A stretch of DNA of 64,000 nucleotides from Vibrio atypicus (GCF_009811315.1 NZ_BLID01000002.1:357831-421830); one strand, 5' to 3'. Positions 48,294-58,088 are shown, counted from the first letter of the stretch. Notes: generated by a model not told the origin, from the sequence alone. Numbers and translations are program-made.

Positions 48294-49340
48294 TTACCAA
48301 CGTGCAAAGTGATCTTCAGTTAGACCAATGACATTGTCTAAGTGGTGTGTAACACCGTGATTGTCGATAATCATGCCGTTAAAAAAGCCGATAAATTGGC
48401 GAAAATTGCTTTTGAGTAACCAAAGATTGAGTTTCTCGCTTCGTTGATTTTTGGCCTGAAAGGTTAATTCAATGCGACCGTCTAGCGAATGGATATGCCA
48501 AGGGACTTGTTGGTTAGCTCGATCAAAATTAAAAAATACTGGGCCTAAAAGATGCCGCTCACCGTTTATCCAAAGAGCATTCTCACAGCTGCCCGTTTCG
48601 TTGACTCCGGCCGCCAGATTGAGCCCTAGCGTTTTTCCGTTCAGCTGGTGGTGGATACTTGCCCATCGCCAACTGGTCTCACGACGCATGTAACCTGCCG
48701 AGAAGTCATAGCCAGCCAAAGCGTTATCCAGTTTTACAGGGCGGCCGTTGATGATTAGCCAACCGGAGACAGATAGCGCGTTATGTTTTTGTGTATATGT
48801 CCAACCTGAATAACCTGTCGGAGTGCACATAGAGAGTGGCAGACTGCTTTCAGGAGGGGATAGCGTGATATTGGCGGTGATGGTTTTCGTATCAATTGAT
48901 ATTTGCCAAACGCCAGCGTCGATATTAAACATCACGCTTCGACCTGCAATATGAGATAGACCATGATGTGGGGATGAGGACATTACTTTGTCTATTGAGA
49001 GAGGACGTAGCCAAGTTTGTTCGACAAGTTTATTTTGTTGGATGTCATAAACGTAGCAAAACGAAGAACCAAGATAACGAATATCGGCAATGGCAACTCC
49101 AATTATGAAACGAGATGTCACTACACTAATAAACTGAAACTGCTTATAGTCGAAATATCTGCCCCACAGATTAGCACCTCTATCCATACTATCTCGATAG
49201 TTGAACTTTTCGATACCTAATTGTTTCGGGATTCCATTGAATTGACCAAATACCGGCTGGCCAGATGAATCAATGAGCGATTCTGGTGCGGGTATTGTTT
49301 GGCTAGGTGCTAACATGTGTATTTTACCGTTTATTAACAT
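48294..49340 (-). CDS. DUF2804 domain protein
   Basis: The 348-residue protein matches the DUF2804 pattern: GQPVFGQFNGIPKQLGIEKFNYRD at the N-terminus, HHGLSHIAGRSVMFNI, SWRWASIHHQLNGKTLGLNLAAGVNETGSCENALWI in the middle and a beta-rich C-terminus. The family is related to lipocalin-like or CrtC-like hydratases by distant resemblance and has no settled function. A second ATG lies eight codons downstream (49316); neither has a good ribosome-binding site. It is divergent from an AraC-type regulator across 119 bp. Confidence 0.82.
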   Translation of the reverse strand: MLINGKIHMLAPSQTIPAPESLIDSSGQPVFGQFNGIPKQLGIEKFNYRDSMDRGANLWGRYFDYKQFQFISVVTSRFIIGVAIADIRYLGSSFCYVYDIQQNKLVEQTWLRPLSIDKVMSSSPHHGLSHIAGRSVMFNIDAGVWQISIDTKTITANITLSPPESSLPLSMCTPTGYSGWTYTQKHNALSVSGWLIINGRPVKLDNALAGYDFSAGYMRRETSWRWASIHHQLNGKTLGLNLAAGVNETGSCENALWINGERHLLGPVFFNFDRANQQVPWHIHSLDGRIELTFQAKNQRSEKLNLWLLKSNFRQFIGFFNGMIIDNHGVTHHLDNVIGLTEDHFARW

Positions 49341-49459
49341 CTTTACTATGGTGCGATGTAATTGGCTAATATTGGAGGTTAATTTCGGACACTAATGAAA
49401 GCAATATCACTTTATTTGTTTGCGATAGGGGGTAGCCTATTTATCTCGAAGAGGATGCT

Positions 49460-50488
49460 ATGAATATTATCGCGCAATATAAGCCCGTGGATCACCGCTA
49501 TCAATTAGGAGCGATGGATATTTCGTTGCTATTTACCGCATTGGAAAAAAAGGGGGCAAACATCTCGCTGCTACTTGATGAGGCAGGGGTAGCGACACTT
49601 GATTGGCAAAGTGATGATGTTCAAATGACTTATTCAGATAAACTGAGAATCTTCCAGCGCGTAACATATCTATACCCAAACGAAGGCATTGGCTTATTTG
49701 CTGGCGAGCAAGCTTCGTTTAGTCATTTTGGCGCACTTGGTTATGCAATGGCGACAAGCCGAGATGTGCTTCAAGCAGCGCAGATAGGGTTTAAACACTT
49801 ACGGCTGAACGGCCCTCTATTTTCCGTAAAAATGGTGCAGGATCAAAACAGCGTCATTATTGAAATCGACAATAGTTTTGACATCGGTGAGCTGCTCCCT
49901 TTCTGCTCGGAATTCTTTCTTAGCTCAATAGTGTCACTGTTTAACCAAATGACAGGGCATAGGCTCAATATTACGAGACTCTCCTTACGGTATCGAAAAC
50001 CTAGCTATGCAGAGCGCTATCAACAGCGATTTGGTAGCTCCGTCCTATTTGAACAGCCAAAGACTCAACTCATATTTGAGCGTGATGTGCTAGATCAACC
50101 GCTGCTTCAACACGATGCGGCAATGCTCAGCCAAACACTGAACAATTGTCACTTGCTTATGGATGCTGCTGAGTCCCCATATTTATTGATCAATCAAATA
50201 AAAGTGGATTTGTTTCAAAGAGCTACATCCTTTCCGACGATAGAAACCATTGCAAGTGAGTATGGCTGTTCATCGAGAACTTTAAGGCGTCATTTAAAAG
50301 AGCAGGGAACAAGTTTTCAATTGCTCATTAATGACGTTAAGTGTGCGTTAGCTAAAGAGTATCTAATGGAAACCGAGTTGACGGTTGAAGAGATTGCGTA
50401 TCAACTCGGCTTTAGTGATGCGGCTAATTTTAGAAGGGCTTTCAAAAATTGGACGGGCGTGCCACCTTCTAAACTAAGAGAACGTTAG
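49460..50488 (+). CDS. AraC-family transcriptional regulator
   Basis: The 342-residue regulator has an N-terminal ligand-type domain (about 20-205; the Arabinose_bd family seen in regulators of lipid and amino-acid genes). A C-terminal AraC helix-turn-helix pair follows (about 255-340; [24 protein letters not shown] and [35 protein letters not shown]). The start follows AGAGGA. It is divergent from the DUF2804/hydroxylase operon, and its target is probably that operon. Confidence 0.9.
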   Translation: MNIIAQYKPVDHRYQLGAMDISLLFTALEKKGANISLLLDEAGVATLDWQSDDVQMTYSDKLRIFQRVTYLYPNEGIGLFAGEQASFSHFGALGYAMATSRDVLQAAQIGFKHLRLNGPLFSVKMVQDQNSVIIEIDNSFDIGELLPFCSEFFLSSIVSLFNQMTGHRLNITRLSLRYRKPSYAERYQQRFGSSVLFEQPKTQLIFERDVLDQPLLQHDAAMLSQTLNNCHLLMDAAESPYLLINQIKVDLFQRATSFPTIETIASEYGCSSRTLRRHLKEQGTSFQLLINDVKCALAKEYLMETELTVEEIAYQLGFSDAANFRRAFKNWTGVPPSKLRER

Positions 50489-50703
50489 CTAAATGTGTTG
50501 ATATAAAGTGCTTCAACTTTATCCCTTGCCCATTGAGTCTTTCTTAAAAATTTGAGTGAAGACTTTATTGAAGGATCTTTGCTAAAACAGTTGACGTTGA
50601 TCTGGTCGTGCAGCCCTTTCCAACCATAATGCTCAACAAGTCGAGTGAGAATTTTCTCTAGCGACAGTCCGTGCAGAGGGTTGTTGGGTTGTTGTTGGCT
50701 CAT
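50485..50703 (-). CDS. VF530-family (DUF2132) small protein
   Basis: The 72-residue protein is read from the ATG at 50703, after GGAAAGC; the frame extends with TTG to 50715. The sequence [61 protein letters not shown] matches the VF530 family, a small fold reported to bind DNA. Its last four bases overlap the end of the AraC gene (convergent). It lies past the terminator of the Hsp70 operon, on the same strand. Confidence 0.9.
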   Translation of the reverse strand: MSQQQPNNPLHGLSLEKILTRLVEHYGWKGLHDQINVNCFSKDPSIKSSLKFLRKTQWARDKVEALYINTFS

Positions 50704-50774
50704 GATGCTTTCCAATTAATAAAAGAGCATTGTACTCTTTTTGAGAGTTATAAGGTTTGAGAGTCTACTCATGG

Positions 50775-50803
50775 AAAAACTGCCAGTATAGATCTGGCAG
50801 TTT
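50775..50803 (-). terminator. Terminator of the Hsp70 operon
   Basis: AAACTGCCAG (50777-50786) pairs perfectly with CTGGCAGTTT (50794-50803) around a seven-base loop. On the reverse strand the stem is followed by TT. It lies 15 bases past the stop of the last Hsp70 gene. Confidence 0.85.
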
Positions 50804-50817
50804 ATCTTGTGGCACTT

Positions 50818-53625
50818 TTACTGGTGAACTAAAGTCAAACCGCTTGGCAATGCATCACCAAAGACGCGTTTCGATTCACTGTCAGAGAGCTCTTTCACTT
50901 CTGCGACGAGAGAAACCCAAGATTCAGGGACTTTGCTCTGTTTGAGTTTGTCTAACACTTGCTGGCGATAGTCGTCTGATATATCAAATAGACGATCTCC
51001 CGTTTTACGACAAATCATTACCGCTGCAAACGCAATCATTGGCTCTTTTTGCCAATTTTGTTCAAGCAGTTTAGGTAGCCACTGTTCTGCCTGTTCACGT
51101 GGAATAACATTATGTTGACTGCCATAAAGTGGCGTGCGTGATGCTAAACGGCCAAGAGCCCACCAATGTGCTTGCTCAAACTGGTTGTGATTGATTGCTT
51201 TACTCAAACACCAAGTAGAAAGCAGGACTTTATCTTCCACTTCTAGATGCTCCAACGAAGCAGCCAAACGAACCATTGATTCGTAACCCATCTCTTGCGC
51301 AGCTTTTGCCGATTGAGGATTTTTCATTGCGCCTGGATGTAAATACTTAGCTATGTCGGCTAAGATCGTTTCTTGCTGCTCTTGGTTTAAACCACCGGCA
51401 ATACGACGCCAGAACACCCACCAGTCTGTCCAGCCTTGATGATTCTTAAATTGAATTCCTTGCTGATACAGCCCCCAAACTTGTTCGATTCGCCACGAAT
51501 CCGTTGCGTCACCAAATCCAGGTCGTAGTGCAAAGCCAGCTAAGCGGAGCCAATTTTTTTCGTGTGGCTCAGAGCGACGGCGACGTTTTCGACCTTGCGC
51601 GAAAGCATCGAACAGATGGCGAAGGGTCGTAAAATCCCACTCATCGCGTTTGCCGAGCTTTTTCTCAAGGTCTTTAGCAAGTGTTTTAATCTCTTTGCCG
51701 TCCGCACTTTTTTTGTTTCCGCTGTATATGCGGCCAATCAACTCTTTGCACTCAGAAAGTCGAGGATGCAGTGCTGCTTGTTCGCTTTCTTCAGCTTTCT
51801 GGTTGCGCACTTCGAACTCTAACGCCCAGCGTTTGTTGTCGTTTTCTACATGTACACACTCCATTTTAAGAGTGCCCACTTCGGTTAGCTGACAAGCTAA
51901 TTGGACTTCTACACGCTCTTTCTGGTTAGCTTGAAGCTCAACGCCTTCACCTTCCAATGTGGAAATGTAAGGAGGAAGAGGCATGAACAAGTCGGGATCA
52001 ACGTCTACCATCACACCATTTTGAATCGCTGTGTTATTACTTAGCGTGTCATGGGTTGATGTTAGCAAGTTAAAGCGCACTGGCTCACCTAAAGTGAGGG
52101 AGAAGCGACGACCACTCAAGCGAATCTCGTGTCCTTCTTCGGTGCCTTTGGCAAGTAAGCAGAGCGCCTTACCCATTTTGTTCTTTTCTTGTAAGTGCAA
52201 GAAGTAAGAACGAGCAGCGCCACCACCGATTTTAAGCTGCGCACCACGTCGTGCCTTACCAAAAGCAACAGCGCCCAGTGCGACGGACCAATCAGGATGC
52301 GGGTTATCGAGTACCGTGACCGGTTCACCACGCCAATTTTCCAGTAGATTAGTCACACGTTCTGTCACTAGATCACTGTTGAACACACCGCCATTTAGCA
52401 GCAAACCGACAGGGATGGCTGGTTTATCGCTCTCTTCACTGCCCAATGCGGCATGAGAGACCTGCTGATGCTGAGTTAAAAATTCGGCTACATGTTTGCT
52501 TACCGCAGGGTCAGCGACATAAGGCAAACCAAATTCCACCACAGCACTACGGCGTTTGTCGGGCGTTTGGGTAAAATCAGACAAAGGGAAGAAACCATCT
52601 AATGCGATCTGGTGTACTTCCTGTTTAGTGAGGCCAATGCTTTTCGTTCCACCAAGCAGTTTAGAGCCACTGCCTAGCATAGTAATCTTGACTTCTTCAG
52701 GTGCGTTGGCAGAGAGTAGGTTCTCTTTTGCTTTACGAGTTTGTTGAATCAGCTTCGTTAGGCTTGCCGCATTGAGCTTTTTCGATTGGTTAAAGCGCTG
52801 CTCTGCAAGATGAGCGAGAGCCAAATCGAGGTTATCACCACCCAGCATCAAGTGTTCGCCAACGCCAATACGATCAAGTGCCAGCTCTTCGTTGTCAAAC
52901 TTAGCTTCAATTAAGCTCAAGTCAGTCGTACCACCACCGACATCGCAAACCAAAATCAGAGGTAGTTCTTTCAATTGCTCTGATGCTGTGTGTTGATGGC
53001 GTGCGTACCAGTCATAACAAACGGCTTGAGGCTCTTCTAGAAGAACGATTTTGTTTAGCCCGGCAAGAGCTGCCGCTTCTAGTGTCAGTTTTCGTGCGGT
53101 TTCATCAAATGAAGCGGGAACCGTCACTACTACATCTTGGTCTTCGAGCTTGTTGCTCGGATTGCGGTAATTCCAAGCTTGACGAATATGGTTGAGGTAA
53201 CTCGCGCTTGCGATGACAGGAGAGACTTTGTCTACATCATTGGCACCAGCCCAAGGAAGGATATCTGAACTGCGATCAACAGCTTGGTGAGACAACCAAC
53301 TTTTGGCGCTCGAGACCTGACGGCCTTCGACTTTGGCGCCAAGTTCTCGAGCCCATTCACCAATAATGACGTTTTGAATATCACCTTCTACCAACTGGTC
53401 ATCCCAAGGTAGAACGAGATCATTTGGTGCGATTTGGCTTTGGGCTGCGTGATAACGGAAAGAGGGCAGTAGTGGTTTTCTGACGACTTCACCGGGGCCA
53501 ATGAGCTGGTCAATGTCGAACAGGGAAACGTCAGATTGCTCAAGGTTGTCAGTAATTTCACAGAATGCAACAACCGTGTTGGTTGTACCTAAATCAATAC
53601 CGACGAGAAAACGAGGTGATGCCAT
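50818..53625 (-). CDS. Non-canonical Hsp70-family protein (long form)
   Basis: From the ATG at 53625 (AAAGG upstream) the protein has 935 residues. The N-terminal Hsp70 ATPase is clear: GIDLGTTNTVVAF (phosphate 1), VVTVPASFDETARKLTLEAAALAGL, VCDVGGGTTDLSLIE (phosphate 2), LLEEPQAVCYDWY and GLLLNGGVF. There is no ordinary peptide-binding domain or EEVD-like end. The C-terminal 350 residues or so form an all-helical extra domain (RHLFDAFAQGRKRRRRSEPHEKNWLRLAGFALRPGFGD) that recalls the DUF3731 part of YegD-like Hsp70s. It is the third gene of an operon with a second Hsp70 and a DUF2760 protein, and a hairpin lies just upstream. Confidence 0.88.
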   Translation of the reverse strand: MASPRFLVGIDLGTTNTVVAFCEITDNLEQSDVSLFDIDQLIGPGEVVRKPLLPSFRYHAAQSQIAPNDLVLPWDDQLVEGDIQNVIIGEWARELGAKVEGRQVSSAKSWLSHQAVDRSSDILPWAGANDVDKVSPVIASASYLNHIRQAWNYRNPSNKLEDQDVVVTVPASFDETARKLTLEAAALAGLNKIVLLEEPQAVCYDWYARHQHTASEQLKELPLILVCDVGGGTTDLSLIEAKFDNEELALDRIGVGEHLMLGGDNLDLALAHLAEQRFNQSKKLNAASLTKLIQQTRKAKENLLSANAPEEVKITMLGSGSKLLGGTKSIGLTKQEVHQIALDGFFPLSDFTQTPDKRRSAVVEFGLPYVADPAVSKHVAEFLTQHQQVSHAALGSEESDKPAIPVGLLLNGGVFNSDLVTERVTNLLENWRGEPVTVLDNPHPDWSVALGAVAFGKARRGAQLKIGGGAARSYFLHLQEKNKMGKALCLLAKGTEEGHEIRLSGRRFSLTLGEPVRFNLLTSTHDTLSNNTAIQNGVMVDVDPDLFMPLPPYISTLEGEGVELQANQKERVEVQLACQLTEVGTLKMECVHVENDNKRWALEFEVRNQKAEESEQAALHPRLSECKELIGRIYSGNKKSADGKEIKTLAKDLEKKLGKRDEWDFTTLRHLFDAFAQGRKRRRRSEPHEKNWLRLAGFALRPGFGDATDSWRIEQVWGLYQQGIQFKNHQGWTDWWVFWRRIAGGLNQEQQETILADIAKYLHPGAMKNPQSAKAAQEMGYESMVRLAASLEHLEVEDKVLLSTWCLSKAINHNQFEQAHWWALGRLASRTPLYGSQHNVIPREQAEQWLPKLLEQNWQKEPMIAFAAVMICRKTGDRLFDISDDYRQQVLDKLKQSKVPESWVSLVAEVKELSDSESKRVFGDALPSGLTLVHQ

Positions 53626-53660
53626 ACAAAACCTTTTTGTTCTACATATATAATCTAAAA

Positions 53661-53680
53661 ACGGCACCCTTAGGTGCCGT
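53661..53680 (-). terminator. Hairpin between the two Hsp70 genes (possible partial terminator)
   Basis: ACGGCACC (53661-53668) pairs perfectly with GGTGCCGT (53673-53680) around a four-base loop. On the reverse strand it is followed by TTTTTA. It lies between the stop of the first Hsp70 (53688) and the start of the second (53625). It may lower expression of the distal gene. Confidence 0.7.
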
Positions 53681-53687
53681 GTATTTA

Positions 53688-55619
53688 TTACGCTTGGTCT
53701 GTCGTTTCACTGCTGCTCGCATCTTCACGAACATCAAATTCAACATGCCATTTTTGACCGTTATCTGCTGCGATCGCTTCTAAGTAAAGCGTGCCTAGCT
53801 CAGTAACGCGAGAGGCAAGTGTGACGGGTACGACTTCACCTTCGCGGCGACCTTCGGAAACTGGCAGAGTCACTTGGATCTCAGGGAGCTCTTCCAACTC
53901 TTCTGGTGCCCAATGATCAAGGTGTGTACCGGCTAGGTCGTCACGGCGTGTGGTTGAACCAAAGAACTGGAAGTTAACCGGTTGACCGATGATCAAGCCA
54001 AACTCTTGACTAGGAACATCAACACTTGAACCCTCTTCCATACCAAATGGCGCAACACAAAGCGCTTCCATTGGTGGTGCCATTCCTGGGATAGCTGGCA
54101 TCGCGCTTTCAATACCTACATAGTAGCTTGACGCAATACCACCGCGGATGCGTACACCTTGACCACGACGGACGCTGCCGTAGTATGAAGCGCCACTTGC
54201 CACTGCTAGATCAAGGTCGACACCAGAAAGACGTTGAGCCATTTCGCTGTCAGCATCGATCAGCCATTCATTGATGGTTTCTTCTAAACGATTTGCTAGC
54301 AAGGTTGATTTAAGCACACCGCCGTTAAATAGAATTGCGGTTGGTTTGATAAAGTCAGCGCTTTGGGTTGATACGTCACCCATACCCGGCATACCAGCAA
54401 AAGGATTGTACTCTTGAGCAGGGGCAGCATCATTACCAGACAAAGCATTGGCTTGCTTGGTTAAGAAAGCCGCAATGTGACGTGTAATCCCAGCATCCTG
54501 CGCATAAGGAAGACCCATTTGAGTCAGTGCGCCGCGATTACGTTGTACTGGATGCTCTGTTACTGCAACTTTCGGGAAGAAACCATCCACTAGCGTTTGC
54601 TGAACTTCTTGCTGGGTTAGTTCTGTTTTTAGTGTCGCGCCAAGTAGTTTAGAGCCACGACTAGGAACCACAATAGGCACCGCTTGCAGGTCAGCATCAT
54701 TTAACAGTGCTTCTTTTGCATCACGACATGCGTGAGTCATTGCTTGAACTTGCCATGGTTGAAGCTCTTTGCCGTCTTGAGCCAGCTTCATTTTCAGACG
54801 GTAAGCAAGCGCTAAGTCCATGTTGTCACCGCCCAGTAGGATGTGTTCACCTACCGCGATACGATTTAGCGTCAGATTGCCGTCTTCTTCAGTAACTTCA
54901 ACCAAAGAAAGGTCGGTAGTACCACCACCGATATCGACCACAAGCACGATGTCTCCCACAGAGACTTCGTCGCGCCATTTGTCATTACTGTTGTCGATCC
55001 AGTTGTACAGTGCCGCTTGAGGTTCTTCCAACAGAGTCAAATGAGCCAGGCCAACATTGCGAGCCGCTTCAGCAGTTAAGTCGCGCGCTGCAGGGTCAAA
55101 TGACGCTGGAACGGTAATGGTCACGTCTTGCTCTGTCAGCGGGTAAGACGGATTAGCATGATCCCAAGCGTTTTTTAGGTGCTCTAGGTAAAGCTCAGTC
55201 GCGCGAAGTGGTGATACTTTTTCCACTTCTTCTGGGCTACCCGCTGGTAAGAAGGCGTCACGGCGGTTCACACCACCGTGGCACAACCAAGATTTAGCAC
55301 TCGCAATAAGGCGAATTGGTGTTTTCGAACCTAGGTTACGTGCGATTGCGCCGACTAACGCCGTTGGTTCTGAAGACCAAGGCAAAACGCGAGATGATGG
55401 ATTCATCTCATGCTCATGCGGTTGGTATAGGAATGAACCAAGTTGGCTGCGTGTTTCTACTGTACCCGGGGCAGTAAGCTGCTGAATGGGTAGAACTTCA
55501 ACGCGTGCTTCTTCGTTAGTCGTATCAACGTAAGAGAGCACACAATGGGTAGTGCCTAGGTCGATACCTACGCTAAATTTAGGCGCTTGTTGCTCGGTAG
55601 TCGCTTGTACGTTTTCCAT
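53688..55619 (-). CDS. Non-canonical Hsp70-family protein (short form)
   Basis: The 643-residue protein has an Hsp70 ATPase at the N-terminus: GIDLGTTHCVLSYV, ITVPASFDPAARDLTAEAARNVGL, LLEEPQAALYNWI and VVDIGGGTTDLSLVE. The C-terminal 150 residues form a beta-rich domain (SRVTELGTLYLEAIAADNGQKWHVEFDVRED) different from DnaK's substrate domain. No membrane segment is seen. Its ATG overlaps the DUF2760 stop by one base (TAATG), so translation is coupled. It shares recognisable sequence with the longer Hsp70 downstream, suggesting old duplication. Confidence 0.9.
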   Translation of the reverse strand: MENVQATTEQQAPKFSVGIDLGTTHCVLSYVDTTNEEARVEVLPIQQLTAPGTVETRSQLGSFLYQPHEHEMNPSSRVLPWSSEPTALVGAIARNLGSKTPIRLIASAKSWLCHGGVNRRDAFLPAGSPEEVEKVSPLRATELYLEHLKNAWDHANPSYPLTEQDVTITVPASFDPAARDLTAEAARNVGLAHLTLLEEPQAALYNWIDNSNDKWRDEVSVGDIVLVVDIGGGTTDLSLVEVTEEDGNLTLNRIAVGEHILLGGDNMDLALAYRLKMKLAQDGKELQPWQVQAMTHACRDAKEALLNDADLQAVPIVVPSRGSKLLGATLKTELTQQEVQQTLVDGFFPKVAVTEHPVQRNRGALTQMGLPYAQDAGITRHIAAFLTKQANALSGNDAAPAQEYNPFAGMPGMGDVSTQSADFIKPTAILFNGGVLKSTLLANRLEETINEWLIDADSEMAQRLSGVDLDLAVASGASYYGSVRRGQGVRIRGGIASSYYVGIESAMPAIPGMAPPMEALCVAPFGMEEGSSVDVPSQEFGLIIGQPVNFQFFGSTTRRDDLAGTHLDHWAPEELEELPEIQVTLPVSEGRREGEVVPVTLASRVTELGTLYLEAIAADNGQKWHVEFDVREDASSSETTDQA

Positions 55620-56251
55620 TACAGCTCTACCTCTGCAGGTGCAATGACCGATGCGTCGTAATTCTCAGCTAATTTAGGCAGGTTCATCGAGCTTGCTTTC
55701 CAACCTTTGTGTACTAACGTACCGTTGAATGGTGCTTGACCGGTTACATTGCCAGTAAGACGAATTTCTTGTGGGTTAAAGCCTTCCGCTACCGTGATAC
55801 GAGTTTCTTCGTCTTCAGTGCGGATGTGCTCAAGCGTAACGTAGTCATTCAGAACTTTTTGACCACCTGTATGGATAACGCGAGCAGCAGCGCCCACTTC
55901 ATCATCTGAAAACGAGGTTAGGTCTTCTTTTAGGAAGTCAATTAGACGAGCTTCTTGCTGCATAATCGATAGCAACTGCATTGCTGAGTCGGTTGAAGCG
56001 GTCGCCAGTTTCGATTCAACTTCGACGACTTTCTCGATAATTTTTTCAACTTCGACAACTTTTTCTACTTCAACAATCTTTTCGACAGGTTTCTCTACTT
56101 CAACGATTTTCTCGACTGGCTTTTCAATTACTTTTTCAACCACAGTAGATTTACGAGAGACAGCGATTAAAAGCAGCAGTACGCTTGAGGCTGCTAGACC
56201 TGCGTGAAGCATATCGAACGTTTGAGGGATCATTTGTAAATCGAACGTCAT
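55619..56251 (-). CDS. DUF2760 membrane-anchored protein with Val/Glu/Lys repeats
   Basis: The 210-residue protein has one hydrophobic anchor (about 15-32; LHAGLAASSVLLLLIAVS) and then a repeat stretch at 38-79 built from VEK/IVE/PVE units. A C-terminal DUF2760 domain follows (about 90-210; MQLLSIMQQEARLIDFLKEDLTSFSDDEVGAAARVIHTGG). The domain's function is not known to me. It is the first gene of the operon with two Hsp70s, and its stop overlaps the next ATG. It could anchor or recruit the Hsp70s at the membrane. Confidence 0.85.
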   Translation of the reverse strand: MTFDLQMIPQTFDMLHAGLAASSVLLLLIAVSRKSTVVEKVIEKPVEKIVEVEKPVEKIVEVEKVVEVEKIIEKVVEVESKLATASTDSAMQLLSIMQQEARLIDFLKEDLTSFSDDEVGAAARVIHTGGQKVLNDYVTLEHIRTEDEETRITVAEGFNPQEIRLTGNVTGQAPFNGTLVHKGWKASSMNLPKLAENYDASVIAPAEVEL

Positions 56252-56558
56252 GACAATTCTCTTATGTTTAGTTTAAGGAGAGATTGGCTCAATCTCTGCT
56301 TTGGCTCTGAGCCTAATTATTTTGATAAATTGGGATGGATAGTAGCATATTCAATAGCTCGCGCTGCTAGATTTCGCTTTTTATCATCTGATATACGGAC
56401 TAAGTGATGAGATTTTAAGCGCTTTGGCGAATGTAATTTATAGATTGAGTGAAGCGGGCAGTATTTTTGAGCTTTATCGCGGATTACCCCTTTATGTTAT
56501 TGATTGTATAAGGATAAGATAGCGATGTAGATTCATTTAAAACAACCATGAAGGCGTT
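56252..56558. promoter_or_regulatory. Divergent region between the Hsp70 operon and a GGDEF gene
   Basis: This 307-bp gap holds no gene. An 8-bp hairpin (AGAGATTG at 56279-56286 with CAATCTCT at 56290-56297) lies about 30 bases before the DUF2760 start, within its probable leader. No heat-shock (sigma-32) promoter was convincingly seen. Confidence 0.45.
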
Positions 56559-58088
56559 ATGCAATTCGGTTTCTCCAAAAAGATTATTTATCCGGTGCTC
56601 ACATTTCTTTTGACTGTGCTTGCGACTGTTTTGGTTGTTTATTTTTCTTATCAGTCTCAACTTAAATACACCAAATCTTTATTCAATAATCTTGCTCAGC
56701 AGCAAACCGATAACTTAGCGCAAGTACTTGATAGTGATCTCCATTTTATCGGAGCGGGTGCGAACTTCTTCCATGCGACTAAACCAGAGAACTGGGGGCA
56801 ATTTGAAGTGTTTGCAGATGAGCTAGTGTCCTCTTCCGATACCTTGGTCGGGTTACAGTGGATGCAGCGTGTGGAAGAAAATAAGTTAGAAGCACATATT
56901 GCAATGGTACGTGAAACGTTTCCGAATTTTCAGTTATATACCGTACCAAAAGATGGACCTAAAACTATGGGTTACATCATGGCTAATCACGAACCCATTT
57001 ATGTTGCCTCTGATATTTATCCTCGAAGCGAAGCGAATCTAGGTTTGCTCGGTTTCTATTCTTCACGTGTTCGCTTTCAACTGATCTTGGATGGCATACG
57101 CGCAACGGGTGAACCAAACGTGTCTGATAAAGTACGTTTACTGCAAGATGGTCTAGATCAATCATTAGAAAAGACAGGAATGCTGGTTTATCACCCCGTG
57201 TTTGATGGTGATTCTAGGCAGCACTTAATTGGTGTGGTGGTCGGCGTAATTCGAACCACTCGTTACTTTGAAGACCTGATGGCACGTACCGCCTCTGAGC
57301 AAGACCTTTTAATTAAGGTAACAGACATGGGTTTTGATGCTGAAGATGATCCGATTCTTTATCAAAGTAAGGAATGGGAAGCGACGCAAGGCCTAGAGAT
57401 AAGTAAGCAAATTGAATTACCAAACCGTGAATGGATCGTCGATTTTAAACTCGCTGGGCGTGTCAGCAATAATGATCGCCTAGTCTTACGTAGTATTATC
57501 GTTGGTGGATTTGTTATTGCCTGTTTGCTGGGCTATATCGTGTTTTTGCAGGTTCGCGAAAAAGAGTACTTGTCTGTTATGCTTGATGAGCGAACAAAAG
57601 AATTACAGTTCATGGTAAATCATGATGCGCTGACAGGACTTTTAAATCGACGTGCTTTCAATGAGCAGCTGCATGACTTAGTTTTTCAAGAAAAGGTATT
57701 TTCACTGGCGGCGTTTGATGTTGATAAGTTCAAGAACATCAACGATAGTTTTGGTCATATCGTCGGTGATGAGATGCTGATTCATGTTGCAGAACTCGTC
57801 ACAGAGAACCTTGCCCCTGATGATATATTTGTTCGTATGGGGGGAGATGAGTTTTGTATTATATCTTCGATCACGGATAGGGATGAACTCTACCGATATT
57901 TAAATAACCTTGCTCGTATCGTAGCGCTTTCTAGTCATGATAATGGAGAGCAGAAAATTCGTTGCTCATTAAGTATCGGAGCAGTAGTGAGAACGATTGA
58001 GTCTGAAGAAGACATTTTGCAGCTGGCCGATACTCAGCTTTATAAGAGTAAGAAAGCTGGCCGTAACTGCGTCACGGTTGCGGAATAA
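56559..58088 (+). CDS. CHASE-domain diguanylate cyclase
   Basis: The 509-residue inner-membrane protein has a first helix at about 11-33 and a periplasmic CHASE sensor domain at about 60-270 (VGLQWMQRVEENKLEAH). A second helix lies at about 311-333, followed by a GGDEF domain at about 350-505. The active-site GGDEF (residues 428-432; RMGGDEFC) is intact, so it should make c-di-GMP. The usual inhibitory RxxD motif five residues before GGDEF is absent (APDD). The start follows a weak ribosome-binding site. Its ligand is unknown. Confidence 0.9.
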   Translation: MQFGFSKKIIYPVLTFLLTVLATVLVVYFSYQSQLKYTKSLFNNLAQQQTDNLAQVLDSDLHFIGAGANFFHATKPENWGQFEVFADELVSSSDTLVGLQWMQRVEENKLEAHIAMVRETFPNFQLYTVPKDGPKTMGYIMANHEPIYVASDIYPRSEANLGLLGFYSSRVRFQLILDGIRATGEPNVSDKVRLLQDGLDQSLEKTGMLVYHPVFDGDSRQHLIGVVVGVIRTTRYFEDLMARTASEQDLLIKVTDMGFDAEDDPILYQSKEWEATQGLEISKQIELPNREWIVDFKLAGRVSNNDRLVLRSIIVGGFVIACLLGYIVFLQVREKEYLSVMLDERTKELQFMVNHDALTGLLNRRAFNEQLHDLVFQEKVFSLAAFDVDKFKNINDSFGHIVGDEMLIHVAELVTENLAPDDIFVRMGGDEFCIISSITDRDELYRYLNNLARIVALSSHDNGEQKIRCSLSIGAVVRTIESEEDILQLADTQLYKSKKAGRNCVTVAE

